Source: Tribonema minus
Taxonomy: Eukaryota > Sar > Xanthophyceae > Tribonematales > Tribonemataceae
Direction: 5' to 3'
Assembly (NCBI GenBank): GCA_017506865.1
Contig: JAFCMP010000423.1
Span: 558,001-622,000, forward strand
DNA: 64,000 nucleotides
Part shown: piece after piece, positions 34,360-45,915 of the stretch
Layout: each line of letters begins with the position of its first letter
Position numbering within the stretch: the stretch's first letter is position 1
Program-made: the position numbers and the translations under genes
The notes under the pieces: generated by a model
What the model was told of the DNA's origin: nothing
Databases searched by the model: none
What the model saw: the letters and a program-made list of their open reading frames with translations, nothing else

Positions 34360-36492
34360 GCCGCCAGTGTCTGTGTGTGCGGGGGGGGGGGGGGGGGGGG
34401 GGGGTGGCCTGTGTGCGTAACAGAAATAACTGAATTCACGCTGCGCGCTCGCGTGTGTTTGTGTGCTTGCTGCGGTGTGCAAGATCAGTGCGTGTGCGTC
34501 GGTTGCGACAGTTTACTCCCCACATCTGTTGCACACGCTGCAGCAGGAACAGTCTGCGCCTTGAAGTATGCATGATGTTTCCAACGATCACCGCGTGTTT
34601 GCACGTAGGCACGCCGTGTAGAAGCTCGCGATGCCTGAGTATCATGATGGTGACCTGGTGCTGTCACTTCAAGTGAGAGGCACTGCAGCATACAGGCACT
34701 GCCAGAATACATGCATATGGTACGTCTATAGAGGTCACGGATGTGCGTTCTCCTTGGCTGAGCTGTGTCACACAGCCTAAGTGGGAGCAGTTCAACCAGT
34801 GACCAAGCATCACGTGGTCCGCAGCTGCGTCAACTTGAAGTTGCCAGGGGTGGATGAATTATTGTATACCTCAAGTGTGATTGTTGCTGCGATTGCTTTG
34901 GTGTTGGAGGCAGACGGAAACAGTGGTTGACAAACTGTGTCCGCTTGCCGAGTCGGACTTTGGTGGCAAGTAATCCAGCACTGTCAAGAGTCAATGTTAG
35001 GGCGCCATTAAGTTCTGTTATGTTCAGCAGTTGACCTTTAGAAGGTGACTTGACAGCAACTATGGTAGTGAAATGGCACATGATATATACATACATATGT
35101 CAGTTGACTCAGAATGTACGCAATAAAAGCAATGACAATGACGCCGGTGCACAGAGCACAATGATGCCAGCACATAAATATGTGTCAACAATGTTGGTCA
35201 TGTCCCAACGCGCGTGCACGTGCACAAAGCGACATCAACCTTGCTGAGCTGTGACTTGCACAATGGTGACTCGTCGGACAGTGGTGGTATGTAAACCATT
35301 GAAAACCTGGCAGATTTTTATGGCGCCACCCAGTGCCACAATGGTTACCCCATCATGTAGGCTTTGGGTGAAGGAGTGCTGACAGTGTCACGTCGAACAC
35401 GAACTCTAGTAATTTCAGTTCAGCAGCACGTGGCAAGTGGAGTTGACGTGTAGACAGCAGGTGTGTTGACCTTCTGTCAATTCCAGGGGTCTGCTGCTAA
35501 TAAGTCACTTGGACGAAAGCAATGCAGTGGTCATGCTATGCATCGCTGGCGTGAGCAGCTGCGCAGACGTGCCAGTCATGACCGCTCCGTCACGACAGGA
35601 CATCGACTGGAACCACGCTTACGCTTCCGACTTTTGTATGTAGCTTCATGCCATGGGGTTGGGGCTTCTGGGGTTGGGCTTCGTGCTTCGTGCTTGCGGG
35701 ATGAGGTCATCGCACGTGGACGAGCTCACGGTGCTGCCAAAGACTTTCGCATCTGCTTGAGGCGCACTGCGCTGCCTCACATGCCCTCCCCTACGCATTG
35801 ACAAGGGAAAAATCGTCATGATGGCGATGGAGGAGACATCTTGGCGTCACAATCGGCTTTGACGATTGCGGGATCATGCGCGACATGCGGAATCCGACTT
35901 CGTGCGGAGGCAGCTTTCATAGCTGCGGGGCGGCCCCGCAGTCAGTCAACACAGACAAGATCGCCTGGCAGCCTACTTGGCAACGTGAAGCATATTTTGC
36001 ACTCAAGTGCTTCTCACCTCGGGTGGTGTCGGGACAACCCTTAAAGGCAAAAGTTCAAGCAGTTGTTGACGCTGTGTGTGTAAAGGCTGCGGGGCGAGGA
36101 CAGTAGCAGCGCAAACGAAGGAGACTGCAGCAGCGAGCTGGATCCGGTTGTCGTGCACTGCTTGGTGAGTGTCGACTGCATCATCATCACTCAAATGTGT
36201 CGAGACCTCGACCCAACCCGCAATTTTTTTTTGCTGTTTGGTTCTATCGCCGCGCGTAGCTGTGAGGCAGGGCCGTGCGGGACGGTGAATTGAGAGCAGC
36301 ACCACCCTAGCGGGGATGCCTGCCTGCTGCACTGTCAAACTTCGTGTTCCATCAGTGCGCATAACGGCGGACTGATTTTCTGCTCTTTCTGTGTTATAGG
36401 GGAGCAAAAGTGCGTAGCGAGCTCAGACACACAGCGGCAAGGCGGCGTTGCCTGGAACTGCAGACGGCTGCAGCAGCAGCGCTGAAGCGGGC
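34360..36492 (+). other. Spacer between TCTP and the Zn2Cys6 gene
   Basis: A run of 24 G (34381-34404) follows the TCTP stop by about 20 bases. The rest has short ORFs, none recognised. The last 100 bases before 36493 may hold the 5' UTR of the next gene, and an acceptor-like ctgcag occurs at about 36461-36466. Confidence 0.5.
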
Positions 36493-39400
36493 ATGAGCTT
36501 TCCGCGGGAGCCCGTGGCGGTGGGGCAGAGCAGCACAGATGTGCTCCCCACGTTTCAGCCAGACTTGGTGATGATTGGGAGTTCGAGCATGTCGCAAGAC
36601 AGAGGCAGCAGCTCTCAAAGTCAGAGCCAGAGCGACAGCAGCGATGAGGAGCATCAGCATACTGCAGGCGGCCCCAAGGTCAAGCGCCGCCGCAAGAGGC
36701 AGGTTGGCACCGCTGGGGAGGGCAGGGGGGAGTGGAATCTGAGGACGACCTGCGATGGCTGCACTGTGAGCAAGGTCAGGTGCAACGGCAAGAAGCCCTG
36801 CGCCAGATGCGAGAGGAGGAACGAGGAGTGCGTGTACAGCGAGAAGCGCAGGCAAGTTGGGGGTGTCGTTTAATCACAAAGGCGGACCTTTACAGAGGCG
36901 GAGCCTCTGTATGTGAAGTTGCAGTTTCTCAAGCAATGCGTGTTGGCACCGTTGCGATGCGCGAGTGCACGTGCTATGCCATTCAAAATCGTTGTTCTGT
37001 CTTGTTGACCGCAGTTGCCGGCTGCGTAGGCGTCGCCTTCACGCCAATTGAACTTGACTGTCAAAAACCTCGAGCACGGCCCAATCGTCACGTTACGCCG
37101 CTTGACTATCAGCAACAGGGCCATGCCAGCAGAGCGCCGCCAACAGCGAAAGCAATTCCTCATTGTGTCATTTTCTCCGGTGCCCCTTGTCTTTCATGTG
37201 CCTGTGTGCGCAGATGCGGGCCCAAACGCCGCAAGCAGAAGCCGGCAGGCGCGCCCCGCGTCCCCGTGGTGGTCACCGTCCCTCCGAGTAAGCCAAAACC
37301 CAACACCATTCCACTCTCCCACGTGTATGCCCCGTCCGCGAGCGCCCCTGCACCTGCTTACTCCGTGCCCCTTCTCAATGCCCCAACAGTCGGGGCCGTC
37401 GGAGGCGAGTCAACCAAATATGCAGATCGTCGGCCGTCGTCCGAAGATGGTGCGCCCGCCGTCACGGTTTCCGCGCCCTACCCATCTGTGCACATCAATG
37501 GAGCAGCACACGGGCAGATACCGGCGGTGGCGGGGACGCCTTCGCCGCAGACGGTCCCGTCGCAGCAGTCCGCAGCGGCGGTGGTGCTGTCGGCTGACGA
37601 GCAGCGGTTCCTGTCAGCCTTTCTGTCCACGATAAACAGTTTCATGCGCGTGGCGAGCGCCGCGACGCTGCGCGAGGCGATGCTGCCGGCGCCGCTGCTG
37701 GACGTAACGGCGCTGGCCATGGGGCAGACGGCGCCACGGGAGAGGGAGATCTCGCGCTTTCACGCGTGCAAGGTGAGCGGCGCTGCATTCACGCCGTGAA
37801 TTCACCCGCGATTCATTCATTGTATACTCGTGGTGGCGTGAGTGGCTGTTGTGCGGTGCAGCGCGTGCGCTGACAGCTGATGAGCGCTGATGCGCAGCGC
37901 AGCGCGGCTGCAGAGCTCGGCGCCCTGTGTAGGTGCTGCATGCGCTATGGACACGGCTTATGTCACCGCTGGCAGTGCCGGACGCGTCAAGTACACATGG
38001 AGCAGTGCTCTACTTTAGAGCGCCAGCAGTGGGCTGCAGACTTGATACAGCCCAAGGTAGCTGATGCAAAAAGTCGTGGCTTGGGTATGATCACTGCACG
38101 GCTCCTTCACCAGTAGCTGCGGCTTTGAAGGTCAGCGTGCACATAGTTGATGTTGGCAACTGGCAGTTGAGGTTTACAGTTTTACACAGGGTGCGCTGCG
38201 TTTGCGATGTTGTGCGCCGCCAGCGTAGACCATCCAGACAAACGTGCGCAGCAGACACCAAGGCTACATGCATTTGACTCAGCTGCTAATAGTTCTTGAT
38301 AGCTCTTGACAGCACACGGCGTGCCACTGCACCGCTTGCTTGCGGTGGACTTGCTGCTCGCTGCGCTGCCAGCGGGGGCACACATGGTCAGTACCTGATC
38401 AGCGTTCACCGCAAGGAATACGGGCGTAACACTCTGTCTTTCGCCGTAAAGTCGCGAGCTAGTTCCAATGTGGATGCATGCAGTTAAAACAATGCTCTGT
38501 CAGTGCTCATGTTCCGAGGGGTGTGCAGTCGGGGCCCGCTGATAGCGGCAGTTGATGACAGGGTATGTATGTAGCTGACCCTCGCAACAGGCGCGAGCTG
38601 AAGGGTAAGGGGGGGAGGGGGTGTATGGTATTGTCATGACTCACAACTAACAGCCCGCCTGCCCGCCAATGGTACGCGCGCCCTCTGCAGGCGGCGCCAC
38701 TTGGCAGCATCCACGCACCCCACAATGGCATGGCACCCGGAACACATGCGCCCACGAGTCTCTGCGTGTGTCAACATGCGCTGTCTGACACCGCCGTTGC
38801 CACGCACGCGCACAACTTCATTTCTTGCGCCTCCAGCTCTCGTGTCGACATGTATACGCTGTCTCACACCGCCATGCACGTGCGCGCTCTCTGGTGCTGC
38901 TGGGCAGCGTCGCGCTGGGCGCCATGTACTGCAGCAATACTACCTGATACCCTACGACTGCATGCACTCAGTAGTACGGTATGTTTGCACGAGTCACTCC
39001 TTGCGGCACTTGTTCTCATGTTGACGCTGTCTCACACCGCCCTTGCCTCACGCGCGCCCTCTGGCCAGGCGGTGCTGCTGGGAAGCGTGGCACTGGGCGC
39101 CATGTACTGCGGCGAGGCGGCGGCAGGGGCACGCTACATGGAGGAGGCGCGCGCGCACCTGCGCGACTGCTTCGATGCGGTGATACCAGAGACGGCGGCG
39201 TGCTACCTGCTGCTGGTGCTGTATCACGTGCACGTGCTCGACAGCGCACGCATGTTCCGCTACATGGGCTTCGCGCAGCAGTCCTTCGCGGAGCTGTCGC
39301 TGCAGGTGTGTGCGTATGTATGTATGGGGGGGGGAGGGGGTGATGCTGTGTGCATACCCTGTGTATGTGTGAGTATGCTTGTAGTACATGCGTACTCTGT

Positions 39401-42400
39401 GTATGTTGCCTTGATACAGTTGTTGCCGCAGAGCTGACTGCAACAGTTGTTCCTGAAACTTACTCCTGAAACTCCTGGCGTGTGGAACAGCGGTATGGAA
39501 TGCTCAAGCATACTGCATCATATACAGCCTGTGCAGAGCAGTGGTGATGTGCATGCTTTCAGCAGCTCAAGTCAATGTGCACCCGTACAGCGGCCGGCCT
39601 CCAAGCGGACAATGGACGACCAGATGTAAGGTGCAAATGATGCTTGGCTTGTTCCCTGCAATCATCCGCGGCAATGCAAGTGTGTGCTGCGGGGCATGCA
39701 GGTGGCCCCCCACTTAGGGTTAGATTAGGGTTAGGTTTGAAGGCAAGGGTTGGGGTTGGGGTTACCCCACCCTCCCTACTATGACCATGCTCCAGGCCGC
39801 CCGAAGGGCAACCCTGAGCGTCACCGCCGCTCACCTCCCCATCGCCCTCCGCAAAACTCCAATAGCTGAAGACTGAGTTGACTGCGCCCCCTCTTCCCCT
39901 CATCCCAACCCCCTCCGCCACCAAATAATATTCTACAAGCAACATGACATTGACCACCGCGCCTGACACGAACTCCCCCCCGCTCCCTTCCCCCCCCCCC
40001 CCCCCCCCCCCCCCGCTTGGCGCTGCAGGTCCAAGCCGCCAACTGCGAGATCTCCGCGGCGATCGCGCTCCTCAGCGCGCTGCTACACGTCTCCTGCGAC
40101 AGCGCCATCTCCCTAGACCCCGTCGCGGACGCCGCGAGCGCCTTTCCGCGCGGAAAGCAGCGCTCAGCATCGGCCGGCGGCCCCTGCGGCGCCGGCGGCG
40201 GGCCGTGCGGGCTGGGCGCGGCGTGCAGCGGCGGCGCGTGCTGCGGCAAGGGCGGCGGCGGCAGCACGCTGGATGACTACAGCACAGGCAGCAACAGCCG
40301 CGTGCTCACGATCCTCGCGCGCGCGCTGGTGCACATTGACAACACGAGCCGCGGCGAGGTGAGCTCAAAGAGGTCTTGAAGTTGAAGGTGTGACAAGAGC
40401 TGCCGTGAGGCGACTCGACAAGGTCTTGAGGTTGAACTGCACCAATTTCAGTATCTGTTCATCGTTACATCTCGCTGTTCAGACAGTTGAGTGGTCACTC
40501 ACCCTGTCTGCGCCAACATGAACGCCAGTTTTGATTTCTGACCTACGCTGATGCAGTCGATAGCTTAGGGTTAGGGTTAGGATTAGCTAACCCTACACTT
40601 CGATAGTCACGAGATGTTATGCTCACGGCGTTGATGTTTTCAAATCACTGCGTCTCGCTGTGCAGGCGAATGGTCACTGCACGAACCTCAACTGCATCAC
40701 CACATCGCTACCCCCTGACTTCTAACCCCAACCCTAACTCTAACCTCGTTCTGCAGACCGACGGCCAATCGGAAGAGGCCATGCTCGAAGCGCTCTGCGA
40801 GGCGGATCAGCTCGTGTCCAGGGCGCTGGCGCGCTCGCAGACGGGCGCACCTGACGCGCCACCGCCGCCTTCCGATCTTGCCATCCTCGCCGTGAAGGTC
40901 ATGGCAGGTGAGCAGAATGGTGACCCTTTTTTTTCAAATGATGAATTCATTCATATCATGTGTCGGCCATGAACGCCGCCACCGCCATCGGATCTCGCCA
41001 TCCTTGCTGCGAAGGTCAAGGCAGGTGAGCATCGTGGTTAACCTTGTTTGCGATCTCATTGTTCACAACATGCTTTTGAGGTGTCGGATGTCGCCGTTGT
41101 CGCTGTGAAGGTCATGGCAGAGCATAATTCATGAATGTGAACACACAGGCGGTCTATTCACACTCTTGTTGCGCTGTTGGATATGGCCGTGTGCGCACTG
41201 GCTACTGCAGTCTATCTCCGTTGCAAGTGGCGTGCAGATAAGTCCGATAGCACAGCCCGACAATCAAAACCCGCCAACAAGCCTTCATTGCTGCACAAAA
41301 GTCAGGCATCGTGCGCACAAGACGCACAATTTTGAAGGTGCTCACACGCCGCTCCCCCCGCCCCCTATGCGCGCTGGAAACTGCAGGCTACTTCCGGCTT
41401 CAAACGGGCGGCCTGAGCAAGGCCGACATGCTGTCGCAGGTGGCTGCACCGTGCCTGGATGCCGTGCGGCGCACACCCATGCTGCTCAACTTCCCCATGG
41501 GCTGGCACCTCGCGCGCTGCGTGCGCACCATGCTCATGCAGCACGGCGACGCTACGGAGCTGCAGGTGGGCTGAGCACTGCGCTCTCATTTCTGTACATC
41601 ATGAGTACCACTGCACGACACAATCATGTGAAAAGCTTTTGTGTAAGGAGTTGTGGTGGTGGCAGCGTAAACGGCAGCACCATGCTCATGCAGCACGGCG
41701 ACGCTACGGAGCTGCAGGTGCGTTGAGCAGTGCCATTGACCATTTTCGTGCATGCGCATTACCACCATACGACGAGTACTATCTGCTGCATGACACGATC
41801 GTAAGAAAAGAAGTAGTGTTGGCAGCGCAAGCGGCAGCACCGTGCTCATGCAGCACGGCGACGCGACGGAGCTGCAGGTCTGTTGAGCACTGTCACACAA
41901 GCGCATTGGGCGCGCTGAGCATTGTCATTGCAGGCAGTGTCACTCAGTCTGACGTGTCCACGGAAGCATCCCACCAACGCGCGCCCCTCCCTGTTGTGTA
42001 ATCAGGCCATCATGGAGCACCATGCCACAAGCATCTGAGCCATTTTCACACTTTCAGCAAGAATCTATTGCCGTATTCTGATCAGACCGCGGCCCTTTTC
42101 CCCCCTGTGTACTATTATGTTGCACCATGCACTAAGCGGTATACTGACCATCTGGGCCATGTCCACACTTTCAGCGAGCAATAATCTGACCAAATTGCCC
42201 CCCCTCCCCCTGTTGTCCTCAGGCCATCATGGAGCCCTACGAGGCGCGCCTGCCGTTTGCCAACAAGTGCTGCCAGTCGGCGCGCGTCATCTACGACCGC
42301 TTCTTCAACTTCAACTGGGGCCGCGCGCCGCCGCCGCAGCAGCAGCAGCAGCGCGGCAGCGGCTCCGCCTCTCCGCAGCAGCGCATCAGCACAGTCTCTG

Positions 42401-42795
42401 ACCACGGCACCACGAGCTCCTCCGCGTCCACCAACACCAGCAGCGGCAGCAGTTTCATGAGCGGCTCGTCGGCGGGGGGGCCCCCGTGGGACAGCCTCGC
42501 GAGCGCCCCCCCGCCCCCTATGGACTTCATGTTCCGCCAGGGCAGCTTCGACATGATGCGCCTCGCGGTCCCGACTCTCACGCCCATATCCCTGCAGCAG
42601 CAGGGCGGCGGTTTCGACGCTGCGCAGCGCGGCCTGGACGTGGGGGTGGGGGTTTCAGGGGGAGGGGGAGGGGGGGGCAGCGCGCGAGGGGCGCCCCCCC
42701 CGCCCCCCCCCCCTCAGACGGGGGTTCCGGATATGGAGGCGCTGATGGGGTCGGAAGCGTACAACAGCCTCGACATGCTGCCGCAGCTCGTGTAG
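36493..42795 (+). CDS. Zn(2)-Cys(6) binuclear cluster transcription factor, 7 exons, 795 aa
   Basis: Exons: 36493-36851, 37214-37772, 39069-39305, 40029-40358, 40757-40907, 41387-41565, 42223-42795; frames join to a stop at 42793-42795. After a Ser/Gln-rich N-terminus comes a basic patch KVKRRRKR (62-69), a likely nuclear signal, and a cluster with Cys87, 90, 97, 103, 106 and 113: spacing C-x2-C-x6-C-x5-C-x2-C-x6-C, followed by RRCGPKRRKQK. The first intron appears to be GC-AG (donor AG|gcaagt); the join restores KRRCGPKRR. Exons 3-6 (307-605) are helical, with CYLLLVLYHVHVLDSARMFR and MGFAQQSFAEL resembling the fungal-type regulatory middle region. The C-terminus is Gln/Ser/Gly/Pro-rich, a plausible activation region. 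I chose ATG 36493 because the open frame upstream has only a TTG. DNA binding is inferred from the cluster. Zn2Cys6 factors are mainly fungal but also occur in some algae and amoebae. Confidence 0.85.
38680..39068 (+). repeat. Two acceptor-side echoes of Zn2Cys6-gene exon 3
   Basis: The exon 3 start with acceptor (about 39028-39110: gtctcacaccgcc, cgcgccctctggccag, then gctgctgggaagcgtggcac) is echoed at about 38672-38705 and, more completely, at about 38862-38930 (ctggtgctgctgggcagcg, then gggcgccatgtactgcag). Confidence 0.85.
39990..40014 (+). promoter_or_regulatory. C25 polypyrimidine tract before exon 4 of the Zn2Cys6 gene
   Basis: Twenty-five consecutive C end 12 bases before the acceptor at 40027-40028. 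Confidence 0.6.
40970..41125 (+). repeat. Two donor-side echoes of Zn2Cys6-gene exon 5
   Basis: The exon 5 end (ccgatcttgccatcctcgcc, gtgaaggtcatggcaggtga, 40870-40911) recurs at about 40975-41033 (ggatctcgccatccttgctg, gaaggtcaaggcaggtgagc) and about 41087-41122. Confidence 0.88.
41640..41885 (+). repeat. Two donor-side echoes of Zn2Cys6-gene exon 6
   Basis: The last about 40 bases of exon 6 (accatgctcatgcagcacgg then ctacggagctgcaggtg) recur almost unchanged at about 41679-41720 and 41839-41882, each with a usable GT donor. They lack an open upstream exon in the right phase. Confidence 0.92.
42000..42020 (+). repeat. Acceptor-side echo of Zn2Cys6-gene exon 7
   Basis: The acceptor and exon start tcaggccatcatggagc (42219-42235) are present identically at about 42003-42019, 216 bases upstream. 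The spacer also repeats an acactttcagc block (near 42050 and 42168). Confidence 0.8.
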
Positions 42796-45700
42796 AGGCT
42801 GCGCGACAGCGCTCAGAAGCGGGGGCTCAGCTCAACAGCAGAGAGCAGCGAGGGGGGGGCGCGTAGCGGCGCACGCGGCAGCTGACGCGCATTTGTCGTC
42901 GCGTGTGCATGTGTGCAGCGTGGGCGCGATTTGCTGTGTCACCGCGGCGCGGCACCGCCGCCCGCAGCTGCGCCAGCGCTCGCGACACTTTTGTACACGT
43001 TCGAAATCATCATCTTCATGGAGCGCTGGCGCTGCAGGCGAGGGCAGTGCCACAAGCAAGAGCGCGAACGCATCAGCGCCGAATGGTCGCACCCCGTTGT
43101 GCCGCGACGGTCATACAGCCCCTCCTATTTTGTCACTATAGTAGTAGTACCAATGCTGGGTCCGGTTCCGCTACATTACTGCATTGGTATTCAGCGCGCT
43201 GCGCTGCCAAGAGCTCAAGACAAGCACCCAGGGCAAAGGCTGTTCCTGAGTGCATGTAAAATGGGGGAAGACAACAGGGGGCGAGGGATGGGGGAAGGGG
43301 GCAGATGCAGGGGTAGGGGGGTAGGGGGGGGGCATGGGGAGAAGGTGCACTCTTTTGCTAAAGGGCACTGCCCAGCAGAGTGCGCCAAGACAGGTCCTGC
43401 CAGCCTATACTCAACGAGTTCCAGGCTGCGGGGATAGCGGTTTCCAGTTTACTCGTTGCTTCATCAGGCCCGCAGCAGCAGCGGCAGCGCAAGCAGCAAC
43501 AGTGGTGGAACCCGGGAAAGTGCCTGTTGTCACCAGGTGATTCTGATGCACTCGCTTGGCAGCAGAGACGCGTGATTGCTCGACGGCCCTGGTGGAGGAG
43601 AACATCAAGTACAGAGTTGAAGTTCTGCAGCCCCACTTGAACTCTGTGATCTGCCACACGCGGGCGCGGCACTGCCGTCATCTCCGTGGCAGTTCTTGGA
43701 CTTGCATCACGTCAGTACTATATAACCACTACCTTCACGAATGTTGGCGTTTCAGAGGATCCTGTTTGACGCTGGTTGCAATGATTTTGTTTTGACTGCA
43801 CTCGGGGTTTGTGGTCTGCAGTGTGCTGGGTGTCCTTGCTGTCACACTGAACGTACCAATTACGCTGCAAAGACAGGCTCGTGACTGACGGTCGGCGCAT
43901 CAGCTGGCCCTGACATGTGCGGCGATTACGTACATACATTGGCTGCCAGATGTGTCCTGTGCGCATGGGCTTACATATGAATGTGCACACGCCCGCTCTT
44001 GCGCACTTGCTTGTGAACTCGTCAAAGTGGGTCGTTTCATTCATGCATGAGGGCGCCAAAAGTGGTCAGTTTGCTGCATGACCATAAGTAACTCACTTGC
44101 TTGGGCACCGCCTGTCTTACACACACCCCAGCCTTGCTGCCACCCCCCCCCCTCCTGCGACAACCCTGCATAGTCATTCCGCTGTTCATTCGAACTCCAA
44201 AATTGGCGGCAAGAAGGACTCACACCGACTTGTGTAGTGACGGATCATGACTCGACACAACTTCAGAGCTGGCATGCGGTGGGCTTCCAACAAGGTGACA
44301 GTTGACCTAGTACTTGCACAGGCACACTTGGCAACGCGTACCGTAAGGCCTGTTGTTGTCATTGTTGACTGCTGAGATGCCGCAGGGTGTACGTGTGGTT
44401 TGGGAGATGGCAGAGCAGGACACACTGTGTGCACGACACAGCGGTCATGCTGGCACTTTTGCCCAGTGCTGCTCATCTGATTTCGAGCTCGATGCAGACC
44501 TAACAACTGTACTCTAAATGGTACTGATATCTCGCATGGAAAAATCTCAAACTTCAGTTACATGCCGATTTGCTTGTTTGTTTACTGACGAACAAATTTT
44601 CACCCACTTCAAAATGAACTTCAACCCATTGGAGGAGCGTCACAAGGCGGCGCGTGAGAACCAGGCGCAAGAGGGAAGGCTTTGCCACGTTCTTGCGAAG
44701 GTTTGTTCCGACAGAAGGCTTTGCCACGTACTTGCAAAGATTGGCTTCGGAAGGCCTGGCGCAAGGGATCTTGGCTTGACGCTTGAGCCGCTGTGAGTAC
44801 TCGCAGTGACACTAAGCCGCCATCATGAAACGCGCGGATCGTGCGGCAATCGACGCGGTAAGATTCAGTATATCTTATGCCGATGATGACGCTCGGGTCG
44901 TACACATCTGCTCCCGCTCAGACAGTGGCAGCGATGCGTTCGCCTGGCATCCCGTGAAGAGGCGACTTCGAGTAGCATTAGATGATGCCTTCATCACTTG
45001 GGTGCTCGGTCCTTGCTGCCCAGAAGCTTTGAATGTTGATTGATCCATGTGACCACTCACAGGTGGACCACTGCCCCTCTGCACCTCCCACGTGGCTTCA
45101 AGTACTTGTTTGCAGTGCTGCAAGCGATATGAAAAGCGTTGGCTCTGCTTCTACGCACACCAAGGGCTTTGTTGTTTCGCGCATATTGAACTGCTGCGTG
45201 GCTAGAGGTTCCTCAGTCTACCACAGCCTGGCCATCTGGCCATGGCATGCATGCTGCCAAGAGCCACAACGCGCCCTCAACCTAATCAATTCGCTGCGGC
45301 ACTCACTATACACTGTCGCCTGTTGCCTTGGTTAATTTGCCAGCGCAGTTCACAAAACTTAAACGCAGTGTGCTAGGAGATGCCTTGGGATCTCATGCAC
45401 TAATGAACTCAGGCTGTCTATGCGCCATAGGCTTCTTTGTCGATGGCTTGCCTTCTTGAGCTGCGTCACCATTGGAGGCTCTAATGGGTGCTGTTACATG
45501 CAGTTACATGCAGGCTGATCGCATCCGAAACGCACATGGAAGTGGCACATTGAGCGTAGTGCAGCGGTTTGTACAGCGTCATGTGTCTCATGATACTCCG
45601 AAGTGTTGTATTTATAGCAGATGCATGAATGTCGCTACAAGTGCCATCGCACAACTGATCCTTGAGGGTTTCTTGTGATCTCAACGAGATGTCGAAGGCA

Positions 45701-45915
45701 GCACACAGGGGTTTCAGCATTCAGCGCCTGTGATTCATACCACAATGTGTGATTCACACCAAAATCTGCTGACCGTGTTTTTCATACCCCCGTCATCAGC
45801 AACTGACTATGCTGACGACACCGTGTGCTGCAGTAACAATCAGCAAGGCCCACTTGCTGAGCGCTGTCTTGCTGCGTTGTGTCGCACCCCGCTGCAGCCC
45901 CCGGAGGAGAGAGGC
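42796..45915 (+). other. Spacer between the Zn2Cys6 and AP2-like genes
   Basis: I recognise no gene. A 92-codon ATG ORF at 44518-44796 contains an internal 33- to 45-bp duplication (aaggctttgccacgt near 44677 and 44719) and has no domain signal. A 5' UTR or upstream noncoding exon of the next gene may lie after 45780. Confidence 0.5.

Noticed and set aside
36448..36492. Start of the Zn2Cys6 protein at 36448
   Set aside because: That codon is TTG; the first ATG in frame is 36493.
36493..42795. Zn2Cys6 factor as evidence for a fungal genome
   Set aside because: Intron size, neighbouring genes and the GRW...SKK and GAF-like domains do not fit a fungus; Zn2Cys6 proteins occur elsewhere.
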